From Siphonodentalium dalli (Eukaryota; Mollusca; Scaphopoda; Gadilida; Siphonodentaliidae), in assembly GCA_032622095.1 (NCBI GenBank), contig CP136068.1, positions 162,149,465 to 162,213,464 on the forward strand: 64,000 nt of DNA, given 5' to 3'. Of this stretch, positions 49,420 to 63,000 are shown in pieces (the stretch's first letter is position 1; each line of letters opens with the position of its first letter). The translations under genes and the position numbers were made by a program. The notes beneath the pieces were generated by a model that ran no database searches, was not told the DNA's origin, and worked only from the letters and a program-made list of their open reading frames with translations.

Positions 49420-51050
49420 ACCACAGCATCAGACTCGTGTCATGCAGATGATTATGTATAATACATAACAAATAAATGTCATTGATTGTGTTTATATTCA
49501 CTCTTTACTGTCTCTGGTACAAACAACGTCACTTTAGTAAATGTTAACCTGCACCATTATCTTCCTCGTAAAAAGTTTCCCACGTGAGTCCCCATTGGCT
49601 CATCATGATTGTCCCCCATCAATTTCTATTGAGCACAGACAGACAGACAGTCGCATATATATACACCTAAATCCAGTCATGTATGTGACCATCTCTTACT
49701 ATAATCAATTGCAAATATGTAACAAATGAATGAATTTGAGTCATGGGTGAGTGCAAAATACACTAATGTACTCTATGAATGATGCAAAAACAACCTTGTA
49801 ATTATAATGGAAATGAGTAATGGCGTAAATCTTTTAAATTTCTTTATAATTATCATATTGTTATACATAATTCTTTTTGTACGTGAGTGTAATTAACTCT
49901 CATTCTTGACTCATATTAATTATTTGGTTACTGCCTGTTGAGTATCGTAGAAGATGCTCAATAATTAGTTGTGATTATGTACATTATCCCTTTACAACTC
50001 CCCATTAAAACTCAGCTTTTACATTAGCCCACTTCATGCAGTAAACAAACAAACTGATTTGAATGAAATAAATAATGTATTTTCTCCATTGTATGTACAC
50101 CAAACAAAACAACGTACATATGAACAATGAGTAGAGAAGAGGGAAAGGCAATGAGAGCTTGACATAATTTATGTAACATGACCGAACTTATAACTTAAAT
50201 CATATATCATTTGTATAATAATACAAAAGGGATCGGGGCAAAAGTTTTGTCAGCATGAAAAAAATGTCAGGATTAAAAACCATAATTATGGTGGTTTTAA
50301 ACCATGTGACTGATTTTAATTCGATATTTGTGTGAAAATTCGGAAAACATGTTTTTAACACAGGGGTGTGTTGTTAAAAACGAGTAAAATCTATATATAA
50401 AACATATAAATTAAAAACGACCAGGCCACTTTAACAAACGCATCGCTATTGATGTAACGGATTATATCGATATCAATTTGTTTGTATAATTTATATTTTT
50501 ACTCGTTTTTAACGACACACTCCTGTGGTTTATAATTAAGATATCTCTTTTAAGTTGTAGATATTCATTGGATAATAATTAAAATGTATTGGTTTATAAT
50601 TAAGATATTTCTTTGAACCGGTAGAAAGCTATCACCTTAATAATTTACATAGACTTCGCGGGGATCGAGGGCGGAGGGTGAGAGACAGTTCAGCTTTGAA
50701 GAATCACAATCATGTCGAGATTACATGTATGTTGAATAAAGAGACAGACAATCCTAAGCAGCATAGTGTTGATCACACAGTGTAGCTGTGGGATGTGGGC
50801 GGGGATACATCATTGACCAAGTATGTCCCACAAGTCATCTACGAGTAGCAGACAAGAATTGTAACACATAACATAGTAGACTGAATGACGTGGCATCGTT
50901 GACAGTCGGGTCCATATTTAACCAGCATTCTTCCGTTCCTCGCCCACTTCCGCGCGCAGTGCTCCTCCCTCATTCTTCCGTTTATCGCCCACTTCCGTGC
51001 GCAGCGCCGCGGACAGGACACCTGCGTACCCCATCGCAATTAACTCTCCT
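49420..51050. other. Region 3' of gene B
   Basis: AT-rich; probable 3' UTR of gene B at its right end. A repeated segment (CTCCCTCATTCTTCCGTTTATCGCC against GCATTCTTCCGTTCCTCGCC) at 50930-51000. No clear poly(A) hexamer on the minus strand. Confidence 0.4.
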
Positions 51051-51077
51051 TTAAGATCCGCACTGGTATAGTTCAAG
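51051..51077 (-). CDS. Gene B terminal micro-exon (distal copy)
   Basis: After an acceptor ATTTTCAG, phase-0 reading gives LELYQCGS and a TAA stop. This closes the LamG domain (IDQ-LELY resembles the usual final strand). A duplicated copy sits 69 nt away at 51120-51146. A 3' UTR presumably continues leftward; no clear poly(A) hexamer was found. Confidence 0.55.
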   Translation of the reverse strand, partial: LELYQCGS

Positions 51078-54000
51078 CTGAAAATAAATAGGTGAATATT
51101 AAGATAAGGGTATGTTTTATCAAGATCGGCACCGGTAGAGTTTAAGCTGGAAACAAAACAGTGAGTATGGAGACATGTGCATCTTACAAGGATAAATTCA
51201 CTGTCACAAGGCTGGGATCGATTTAGTTTATCAACACTAGTCGACTTATGCCACTATTATATAAACTTATAGACGGATAACATCGTTCATTGACGTTATC
51301 ATTATCACATATACTTTAAATGGTAAACTGCCGCCTATGTGGCTGCAAGTCTGAGTAATACATGTGAAATTCGCGGCGTTCTTTTTCAACTGTTTTATAA
51401 TGGGAAATGGTAGATCTTCAGAACCAGTAAATAACCGACGTCAGATCACATTCAAATGTTAAGCCGGTATGTTGGTCAGTTCTATGGAATAGTTCAATAT
51501 AACACAATTTGAAGGAACACACCGACAAAGAAGAAAGTATTTCACCCCTACCACCTAAATTCGGAATATCGGAGGTTTGATTTACGCGCACCAGTTAAGA
51601 AATAAGAAATAAAAGAAATAGTAATTTCACATTAATATGTTCATTTTCACATAAATTATTTACTAAAGCAATGTCAGTAACTTTAACATATGAAGAGTTG
51701 CAAGGCTGAATTACATCACCATTTGTTATTTGAACTAAGAAATTATTAACATATGATACGTTTGTGTTATAAAATCTGCATGTCAGCATTTTAGATGAAT
51801 ACCGAATACCAATTAAAATCAGAATATGAATCCCGGATATCATGTAGTGGGGGCTGTATGAGTCATGTGTACCCCTCAATGGTCACCCTAGAATTCCGCG
51901 TTCCTAAAAATCAGGAGACAATCCTTGAAATTGCAGACTTACCTGATCTATGCTTCCAGTGAAAGCACCGAGGTTGCCACACGCCGTTGGACACATGGAA
52001 GTATCCAAGGAACCGACGTAAAGAGCTCCATTCGAAGTGCTCAGTTTACCTGAAAAAAAAAACAATTTGTCGTCAGCAATTAACCCTTTCATGACGGTGG
52101 CTGCACAGCAACCAGTGTCTCTCGACCAGGACAAGTCAGGGACAGAGACATATATATTAAGTTAATGAGGTGGAGGAGCCAGGGGACAAAGGCCTACTAA
52201 GTTAATGAGGTGGAGCGAGTGTGATTGTGACGATTGTGATTGTGATTGTGTTGCATATCGCCGTGCTCTATATATACTGGGAAGTGTACATATATGTATA
52301 TATATTTTGCATGTTCTGTGTTAAATCATAGCTTTTGCAATAAACTGATTGATTGATTGAAAATATATGGCATTACATAGGATAGGATAGGATAATTTAT
52401 TTACAATATACATGAATTATACAAAGGCAGAAATACATAATAAGGTAAAGCAGTATATTGTCGGGGGTAGCCTAGCCCTATCGGGCTGTCTCCCTGCTAC
52501 CCCCTAAAACAGGTATCAGTGTAAATAATAGAATAGATGCTTGTATCCATATCCACGCACACGTACAGACTATAATCATATATAAAACTTTGTAGAATCC
52601 AATACTTAGGGCATAACAAAAACAAGTATTGGTGTGGTTGTGAGCCAATCCAGACGAGTTATAAGATCGAAAATGTATTATCTATCCATATGAATGTTTT
52701 GAACTGTTCAGATTTTCTAAACATATGACAGTTTCCGTTCCAGTTCCATGGGTTTATTAGGAACAAAACAGTTAGTTTTTTGTTGCTATAACGGATTCAG
52801 GCGAGAGATACCACCATCTTTAGTTCGGTAAACACAATGAGGATATATAAAGATCGCCGGGAAGTCTCTTTGTTGAGGTTGCAGTACATTGCAGTATTAC
52901 GGACAATTCCGGGAATTTCCACAGTTTAAGTATTCGAGCAACGTATAAGGCTCAAAACTTGAACACTTTATATACTGCATATATTTGAATAAATGTTCAG
53001 GAATAGGCCAGCGATAAGCAAAATACACACAACGTTATACAATATAATATAATACATGTACGTTGTGCCTAAATATAACACCAACTGTTCGTTCCAGTTA
53101 ATTTGTTCTCAGTCATTCAAAGTGAGAAAACTATGAATAACGTGTGTGTGTCATTGGACAAATGTCTCTTATGCAGTATAGAAACACATCTCTGGGTTAT
53201 TGACAGATTGTAAACAATTGGCGAGTGTAATACATACCGGGTATATTGACTGTGCTCTCAAAGCCGTTGATGGAAGCTATGAGATTCGTGTTGTTGTATT
53301 TAAGAACAACTTCCTTGTCACCATCATCCTGAAATCAGAGAGAACAATGCTTTTATGAATTGGTCGCACTGGAAGGATAGGACAGCGGATAGGCGCGAAA
53401 TAAAATCGCGATAGACTGTAGCAAAGCCGCCCTTAGTAAGGTGGTGAAGTCTTTCTAAAAGTCAAACCTGGTTATGTGGAAGGTAATACATGTACAACAT
53501 GTACGGGTGTTGTAAGGATGTCATTTAAAAAAAAATATTTATAAATTGTATTTCTTTTTCTTATAGTTTGTCATCACATAGCAAGTTAAAAATAAAGACT
53601 GCTATAGTCCACCAGTGCCGCGAATAAGTGTGCGTCAGTTAGTATAATGTAGCGACTCTCCAGCTAAATATATTGACACTGTCAATCTTTAAATTACACA
53701 ATCAATGTTTAGTGATCAGTCTTTGTACATTGTATATGTTAAAACTTTTTTTTAGATGGGAGATAAAGTGAACGGCTATGGTGTCAGTGTTGCTGTTGTG
53801 TCTAACTTCGAATGGTTGCGCAGCCTTTCTTGAAAACCACAATCTCAACTCTTCATGGAATAGGATAAAGTCCTCGACTCGAACATGACACATTGAAAAA
53901 CACAACGGTACATCACTTTCTCACGCCAAAGTGATTGTTATATCGACATATGTGACCCGCCATATCAAATCCAATGCCAATGCCAATGCCAATGCATTCT

Positions 54001-57000
54001 CTTTTATATGCGAGTCGACCATAGGTCGCCTCGCATGTATAAGAGAATGCATTGGCCTAACAATTTTTTATCATTTTTTTTAAATAAATGTTTCTTACAA
54101 TTTTGAGGACATAAAATAAAAAAACATCCATTACCCTGCAGGGAGCCCCACACATATATAGAAGCATATAGAAGAGTGTCGTCTGCTCATGTTTGTCTGG
54201 GGATCTGTATGGGTGAAATTATAAAATTGTTAAGAATACAAGAACAAAATATTAAAATTGTAAAAAATTGTTAGGCCAATGCATTCTCTTATATATGGGA
54301 GGCGACCTATGGTCGACTCGCATATATAAGAGAATGTATTGGCACAGGGTAAACAAAATCCCGACTTACGACTGGATTTGATATGGCGGGTCACATATTA
54401 CGTACCTCAAAACTTATTACCATGAAAATAAGTTTGTATCATCGTCATCTTGATTTCATGTATGTTGTTATATTGTATTGGGAGAGGGGCTTCATAAGTT
54501 ATAAAAACTTGTGCCCAAATCCCTTTTGTATATTATACAAATAAAATATGTTTCAAATCAAGTTAGATCGGCAGAACACACCAACTATCACAGCATTTTA
54601 TCAGGACCTAACTACATCATAGAAAAATGGTGGGAACCCAACAGTGCCACACATATATCGAATTAGCATGACCTCGTGACCAGGTGGTCGAGCCAGCTCG
54701 TACTCAATTTATTCTCATATTAGAGTACTTTTGGATGTTAGAGTGGAGCTGGTTATGCCAATAACGAGGCTACACTTACCGTTGTTCGCATAACTATTCT
54801 CGTCATTCGTCCGCCGTTGATGCGCGCTTCGATGATGACGTCATATTGACTTGCGGCGGCCTGCGTCCCGTCGATGTAGATAACAATTGACGGGGAACTC
54901 CAGCAGTTACAGTTCGAGATGATGACCTGTTTGGCGTTGGTGTTGCTCGGTCTGAATCTGATCATGACGGACACTCCATTCATCCAATCCATGCTAGCAT
55001 AGCGCCAGATAGTGAGGGCTTCTGACCCAGAAAACACACCCTTCCCGTTCTGGATTTGAATGTTACCTCTGTGTGCCACATAGACGGAGTTAGATACGGC
55101 GTGAGTGTCAATCGAGAAAGGAATATCCATATCGACATTACAGCTCAGACCTGCAGAAAAAAGTCAAACTCATATTCTGGCCATTGTTCAATTCAATTCA
55201 TTTATTTCTCATTTCCTTAACAAAGGCATTGAGATAAATATATATATAAGATATGTACATATATACATGTGGTCAACATGGCGAACAAACATATGCATCT
55301 ATCCAACATGATATCAATTAAATAAATAGTGTTCCTTTGTATAGAGGTCATACATGTCATATAATTTAGCTACTATACATGTACATATATATTTCATTCG
55401 ATTTAAACAGTTTTATAATATTATAATGTACTTTATATGATATACAAATCTAAGAAGTCGTCCGGTCAGGGAAACGACGACACTAATGTAATCTCTAAAC
55501 TGTTGGTTCAGGTGTTCAGGAACCTACGTCACTAATGTAATATATAAACCGTCGCTTCAGGCAATTTTATTGGCGCTATCTGTAATTCTTGTTAGGAACG
55601 TGGGAGTTGTAAGTTAGTACTCAAGCGCTATGTCAACTGGAGAAATTCTACTAACATCGCTGAAAATTCTCAAACAAATTGACCGTGCAACTCCATAGAA
55701 AACAACGTTTGAACTACACTGAATTGTAAATATTTACTTCTCGATTCGGATCGCATTGACTATCGGCGATAAACTGTATGTAGCGCGAACAATTTAACCA
55801 TCGAGAGTCACTGAATTTAATTAATATATAAGCATGACGATGTGTGTTGTCAATTTGGATATAACATTTGTAAAAATACCTAAGTTTGAGCAAGATTATT
55901 CTCCATTTCTATTTGATCACCCTATCGGAGTGTTTCACATAACATTAAGAGGATATCGATTTTGAACAATTCAACTACCGACCTGCTTGGACTGGGGTCA
56001 GAGACGCTACGACGGCTGTTCCGGCGTGGTCACATCGACATATTGGTGGCACGAACACAGTCCCAGGTGGACAACTCCTCAGCAAGGTGAACCCTAAGAA
56101 CACTTCCTCTCTGTATTCATCAGCGGCGGTGGTACTTTCGTGCATACGACAGACAGCTAAAATTAGGACGCCATGTGTTAACCCTTATATACTAAACATA
56201 TCAGGCACATTCTGATTTCATCTACATGTATTATAGTTATATATAACTATTTTAGTTGAATTCGACAGTGCGAAATCCATAATTTCCTCGCCTTTTTGTG
56301 GAAACTATGAGATCGCGTATCCTAGTACGCAGCCATAATACACTCCTAACAATACTGCAGCGAATTAAAAGTAACAGTATCCAGATCAAAATAGTTTTGC
56401 AACCTTTTGCGCCGGCTTATTTCATTTAATAATGATACACTGACGCCTTTCTAAATAACTTTAACAGGAGAAATCAATTGCTCCTTGATAGCAATATTTG
56501 GACACATATAATTTTAGTTGACTTCCTTGTCACGTGACTTCCTTATCACGTGACTTCACGAGTAAACATTCTCACGGATCTAGGCATATTACTTCGTCAA
56601 AAAACAAACAAACATGGTACGGATTTAGTATGACACTGCTTTTTAATATTGTTCTGTGAAATATGATGTTGGGTTATGCCTCGAATTCACAAAACGGCGA
56701 TATCCATATATACCTATTCTAGTTCAATATAACTATAATAATTGAATTCAGGATGTATCTGCCCCTTCTAAACATATTATCCCAGTATGCTATGCAAGTA
56801 TTTGTGGTTTGGTACATTATTCAAGTTTAATGTTCGGGTAATAACAACAGACTGGAAAAGCCTGATAAAAGTGCAGGGATATGCCTATGCATTGGTGAGA
56901 ACTATTCAGATAATAAGTTGAACTGAACATCTGAAATATTCAGATAATACATTGAGATTATGTCAACATTTCCTGGAAACTATCCGTATAGAAAAGACAA

Positions 57001-60000
57001 GGTTAGCAAGCGGATTGGCGCCGGTAGAACTTTCGTGCATACGACTAACATTAGTACGTTGCATGTTATTGGTAAACATTGTTACAGTTAATGTGCCTCA
57101 TCTCTTTACTCTCATGCATACGACAGACGGATAAAATCAGGACGTCAAGTGTTACTGGTCGATTAATTGGGATTTAATAGTGTTACAGGTATCATATTAT
57201 AGTTGAATATAACTATAATTATTCAATTTATAAAGCGCCTGGTCTGGCTAATGTGTCGTATGTATAGGTAGTTAACGTTGTCTGCGGTAGAACGTCCATG
57301 CATATGTCGGCTAAAATTAGGACGTCAAGTGTTGTAGATCGACTGAATGAGCTTCTTTTTTTTTTTAGATTTCACATCTATGTGCGGATTCGCGCCGATG
57401 GAACTTACCATCAGTTAAGTGTTTCTAGACATGTTTAAACAGACACTGCATCGATGACATATCTATATAAGCAGTGGTACCGAGATGTAAAGACATGTTT
57501 ACCCTTTCAGTGCCAAGTCCGATTTGTGTATCAACCCATATTTCCTTGATCATTTTTCAAATTTATTGATTATAATAATGTGATACATTGATGATCTAAG
57601 AGCTCTTTCCATCAATGTATCACATTATTATAATCAATAAATTTGAAAAATGATCAAGGAAATATGGGTTGATACAAAAATCGGACTTGGCACTGAAAGG
57701 GTTAAGCGACAAAGCTCGCTATATCTATTTGACGCGTTTGAGGTATTTAAATGTCATCGTATTGTACTAATGGCACCGAATATCACGGAGGAAACCACGA
57801 TAAAATGGATGATTTTTGAGAAATAAGTTTGATTGAAAACTTTAGTAAGAATGTGGCGTGACTGCTTATGGATGAAGGTTTGTGGTCAATGGCATATCTA
57901 GCAAATAATATCTCAGTCAGGTAGTTTGCCATATATATCAAATTAACACAAGGAAGTCACTTAATCGGTTGTATATAAATGCAAATTAACTTAAACAGAC
58001 CATATACCTACGGGACTAACGGAGCATGGAGTCATCATACACGGAATTGGTGAAATTTTGTTATAGTAAGCGCTAGTATAATGAAATAGCATTGGCGTAC
58101 TGGGCGATGGAGCCAGTCTAACACGTGTTATTTGCGTACTGAGCGATGGAGCCAGTCAAACACGTGTTTGCTAAGACACAGTACATCCAGTAAAGCATTT
58201 CGAGAAAACTGCACGGTGCGGTGTAAACATGCTCCGACTATAAATGATGTCCCATGTACCTTTGTATGAGTTTGTTTTGTATATTTTCTTCAATAACGGC
58301 ATTTATCATTTATACTTGAGACCATGGCTTGGTATGCTTTTCAATAAATAAACTTACGGGGAGGTGGGACAGCATTTCGTCCTTGACTCAGCGATGGGGT
58401 AGAGCATGTCCCTAGGCACGTGGCATCTGTGACGCAAGCGTTGGTCGACCAATCAAATCGCTGACCTGTGGCGCAACATGACGCGGCGGCTGTTCCGGAA
58501 GTACATCTCCAGTAGGAGTTACACGTCAGACCATAGAACGCTCGTCCTGTTGTACTGCCCGGGCACACATCTGAGAATAAAAAGATTATTAGTGTCCTGT
58601 GAATATGAAATCTACTATAACAAATATGTCTATGAAGTTTGGTATGCCAGATTATGATACCAACGCATATAGCGTAATTCATTCAGATTTCTTTGAAAGA
58701 GGACGTTCGTCTTTTCTCAGACAAGGCGGAATTTATATATGTCATCCAACTTGTGTTTGAACTATGCGCGAATGTGAATGAAATTTCTAAACTAGAAATA
58801 TATATTCATTATATCACATTTTGTATATGATGCTACATCTTTTAAGCTCTCACAATCACCACGGCATATATATATATATCACATGAAACCCCTATAATAT
58901 AATTGAAAAATCCATTACATATTTTCTTATCTGTTACTAGTGGCTAATAGTTAATAGTCCAATCAGTAATCACTTTCATTGTATACCTGCGCGCGTGAAA
59001 TTATAACGAGAAACTGTGAATTACTATTGAAAACTGATTACTTGTTTTCATTAAAATTATATTATTGAAAAATGTTACCAATAAATAACCAAATAAAGAC
59101 GAAACTAAAAAGGGACTATATTTCGTTTCGCGTGTAGCGCAGTACTGACGTATAGTGGTGAACCGTCTGAACCAGCACAATACTTGTATACAGTTTACGC
59201 GTTCTCTACAGAGCTGATGTTGTTAACAGGGCATAAAGCTTTAGTTTTTTTCATGTGATATACAAGATCTTCAACTCATCATTTTGGGATATAAGATTTT
59301 ATGAAACTCGTTTGATAAATTTGATTCAAAACTCGTCTACGACTCGTTGTGAATCAAATTTATCAAACTCGTTTCATAAAATCTTATATCCCAACATAAC
59401 TCGTTGGAGATTCTCTATATAAGTCATCCTCGAGACAAATATTAGTCTAGTGTAAACTTACCGCAAGCTATTCCGGCCTGGTTTGGTAACACACATGAGA
59501 AAGAGCTCAAATCGAAAACGTATCCAACATAGCATTGGAAGATTTCGAAGTAAGTAATGTTGGTCTGGGGGTCTGTGTAGCAGTGGTATGCTTTAGAACA
59601 GTCGCCCGGGTAGTCAGCGTATTTATGTGGACTACCACTGGTTTGTGTGACGGCGGCGGCGCAACGATCTGAAACGAAAACAAGAATGATACACAATAGA
59701 GCAATCACCATAACAACGGAACTGATTAATTTTATGACAGAAGTATCTGTGTGTCATATATATGACCGCAGTCATTCTACAATCCAATTTCCAGGTGCGT
59801 ATTTGTATTCCTGGCAAAATAGATATGCAACCAAAATATGTTACTTAGCCTGTATATGCTGATTGAAGATATGTGTTGCAACTGTGGCTGCGATAAAGCA
59901 AACTCAGTTAACCCGTTCATGGCGGGAACCGCACTGGTATAGCATTAAATATCCTCTGCCAGTCAATCTGTTATATACATGTATGAGAGTCCCACAGGGA

Positions 60001-63000
60001 GCCTTTCATATAGCAGGGAATGCACTGACTTACGCGGTCATGGTAAATAATAATTAGGCCAATGTATTCTCGTTTATATGCGAGGCTCGTATATGGCACA
60101 GGGGTTTCACAAAATGTCAGGAATCTCCAGTAATGGGAGCATTAACCCTTTCAGTGCCAGGTCCGATATATGTATCAACCCATATACCCTGTGCCAATGC
60201 ATTCTCTTATATATGCGAGTCGACCACAGGTCGCCTCGCATATACAAGAGAATGTATTGGCCTAAAACAAAATCATCATTTGTTATTTATTTTACAATTC
60301 TTTAACAGACTTATTTTGTAGGTATAGTGCCAGGGAATCTTACTTTTTCCATGGGCATCAAAATTATTACTATGAATACTTGGTGATAGTTTTGAGTTAT
60401 AACATGCTCCTAATGTTTTTTCCAGTTTTTTTTAAAGTTCGCTATAGCATGCTTAAGCATACCCAAAAAAAATTCAACCCAAAACAATCTATAAAATAAA
60501 AAAGAAGGTTTTTTTCAGGGCAGATTTTGCAGACCGTAAATTAGGGCCGATGAGATCGGCCCCTGGCACTGAAAGGGTTGAGATTGCGAAGATATGGCGT
60601 ATATCATTTCGTATGTTATGAGGAAGGTATTATTGGTTTTCCAACACTTGTGATAATAAACTAATAAGGGTTACCGTTTTGTGTTGCTTATATATAAGGA
60701 AAATACATTCACAAACACAGTATGATAAGTGAATTCGGTGTTACGGGATGGTGGTGAATTATACATATTAACCTTTTGTCGAACTGCTTTAAGTCCGTTG
60801 GTAATAATGTCCAATACTTTGTCAAATCCGTGTACACATATCCACACAGTCCTGGCATTTTGCATTACCAATATTATGTGGGGAAATGTATATGAAAAAT
60901 TAGTTTTTAAGACGCCTTGCTTTTCACTCAACTACTTGTTTGACTTTCCATATGGCCGTTTTGTTAAACTGTCAGTGCATTCATCTGACTTTGATTCGGT
61001 TATTCGAGTGTGCTAGGAGTGGGTTCGCTTCGCATGGCATTCGTGATACCTAGTCAGACATCCACTTACCTATAATGGTTACACGTAAAACATCACGAAT
61101 ACTGTGCAACAATAACAGAAACGTTATGTATGTTAACCCCCTTTATATACTAAATGTATTCTCCCAGTCAGTTATAAGCAAATGGTCTTTTATTTATCTG
61201 GAGGGATATGAAGGGGATACAAGACGACATATAAATGCAGAACATGTTCGATAAACGGCCTATGATGACCAGTGAACTGAGGTGAGCCAGTGAACTCATC
61301 TGCCGAATTTGACTAGAATATAGAAACAATAATTATCGACATGGCTCGCTTCATTTATGGGATGCGTCATCTGATCCAATGCCATATATAATACGTGTAA
61401 ATAAATACGCGAGTGCGCTGAACTCGCATTAACATGAACATGGTCGTATTCAAGCTATAACGCAGGTGATCAGCCTCGCGTCGGTTCTGTTCACTTAATT
61501 ATTTATATTTGATGTACATCTGTTCCATGTATGTATGTATTCTTCTCTGGCAAGGAGATATACAATAACATATGGTGATAAGTAACATGGGTTTAAAACT
61601 TTAGATGAGCGTATTGTATAAACCAGTTTTTGCCCTTTTGGGGGTCAGTGTGATATAAAATATTACATCACACTTTCTCCAAACTGGGTGCACGTTTGTC
61701 TGGAGTGGATATATAGCCGTGTAACCGACTGTCCTCCTGTCCATCCTATCATAAATTTAGGATCAACTCAGGTTATGACGGAGATCTAAATCAAATATAT
61801 AAGATTAAGTGTTCATCTACTGACCTGCTGGGACCGGCATTGCTGTTGTGACTGGTGCGACAGTAGTTGTGGTTAGCATGAACACTCCAGTTGAGACCGG
61901 TACAATAGCGAACGTTGTCGTGGTAGCAGCAGCTGTTGTGGTTGTTGCCGCAGCGGTGGTTGTTGTTGCCGCAGCGGTGGTTGTTGTTGCCGCAGCAGTT
62001 GTGGTAGTTGCCGCAGCTGTTGTGGTAGTTGCCGCAGCGGTGGCGGTTGTTGCCGCAGCTGTTGTGGTAGTTGCCGCAGCGGTGGTGGTTGTTGCCGCAG
62101 CAGTGTTGGTAGTTGCGGCGACGGTTGTGGTTGGAACTGTCAATTTAGTAATAGCATATACACATCAAATGAAGTGATATTACCCTTGCATGTATAATGG
62201 ATGAGTTCCAATATTTTTGGACAAGATTACGGAGATTGTTGAATTACACTTGATAGATTAAGATATATTACGAACAATCAGGGATGTCAGGATGTGACTG
62301 TCAGGTTTTCTGCTTGTGGTTTGTTATTCATATGTCAGCTTATTAAAAAAATGAGATGAACACGAAATGTATTATGAATGTTTGTATCGCTGTATCGAAT
62401 GGCATATATATGTACGTTACCCCTGTTATAACCCTAGGCTAACTCAATATTGCACCAAGCTTGGTTTGGTTGTATGAAGACAACATACTGACTCAGGTGT
62501 AAACGTGTTACATGCTATCGGAGCTTGAATGGTTTGTACATCAGTGTAAAGATATATAAAAAAACACTCAAACCCAAAGAGATTACCCATCAATATATGG
62601 TTCGAATTCAACAGCGAATTCAAACTGAAACCGAATGATAAATCTTTCAAATCCGCACTTTAAAAAAAAATGCTATGCCCTGTGCCAATGCATTCTCTTA
62701 CATATGCGAGTCGACCATAGGTCGCCTCGCATATATAAGAGAATGCAATGGCCTAAACAAATATTTTTCTACATTCTTTGACAATTTTATCATTTTTAAT
62801 ATGTGTTAAGCCAATGCATTCTCTTATATATGCGAGGCGACCTCTGGTCGACTCGCATATATAAGAGAATGCATTGGCACAGGGCCGTTCTGTTTGGGTA
62901 AAGGGTTAAAAAAGCTACCATATTAAAAATATTTTTAGTCGATACTTCGCAACAATGCATTGGAAATAATCCAAGATGCATATAATGTTGTAATATCAAT

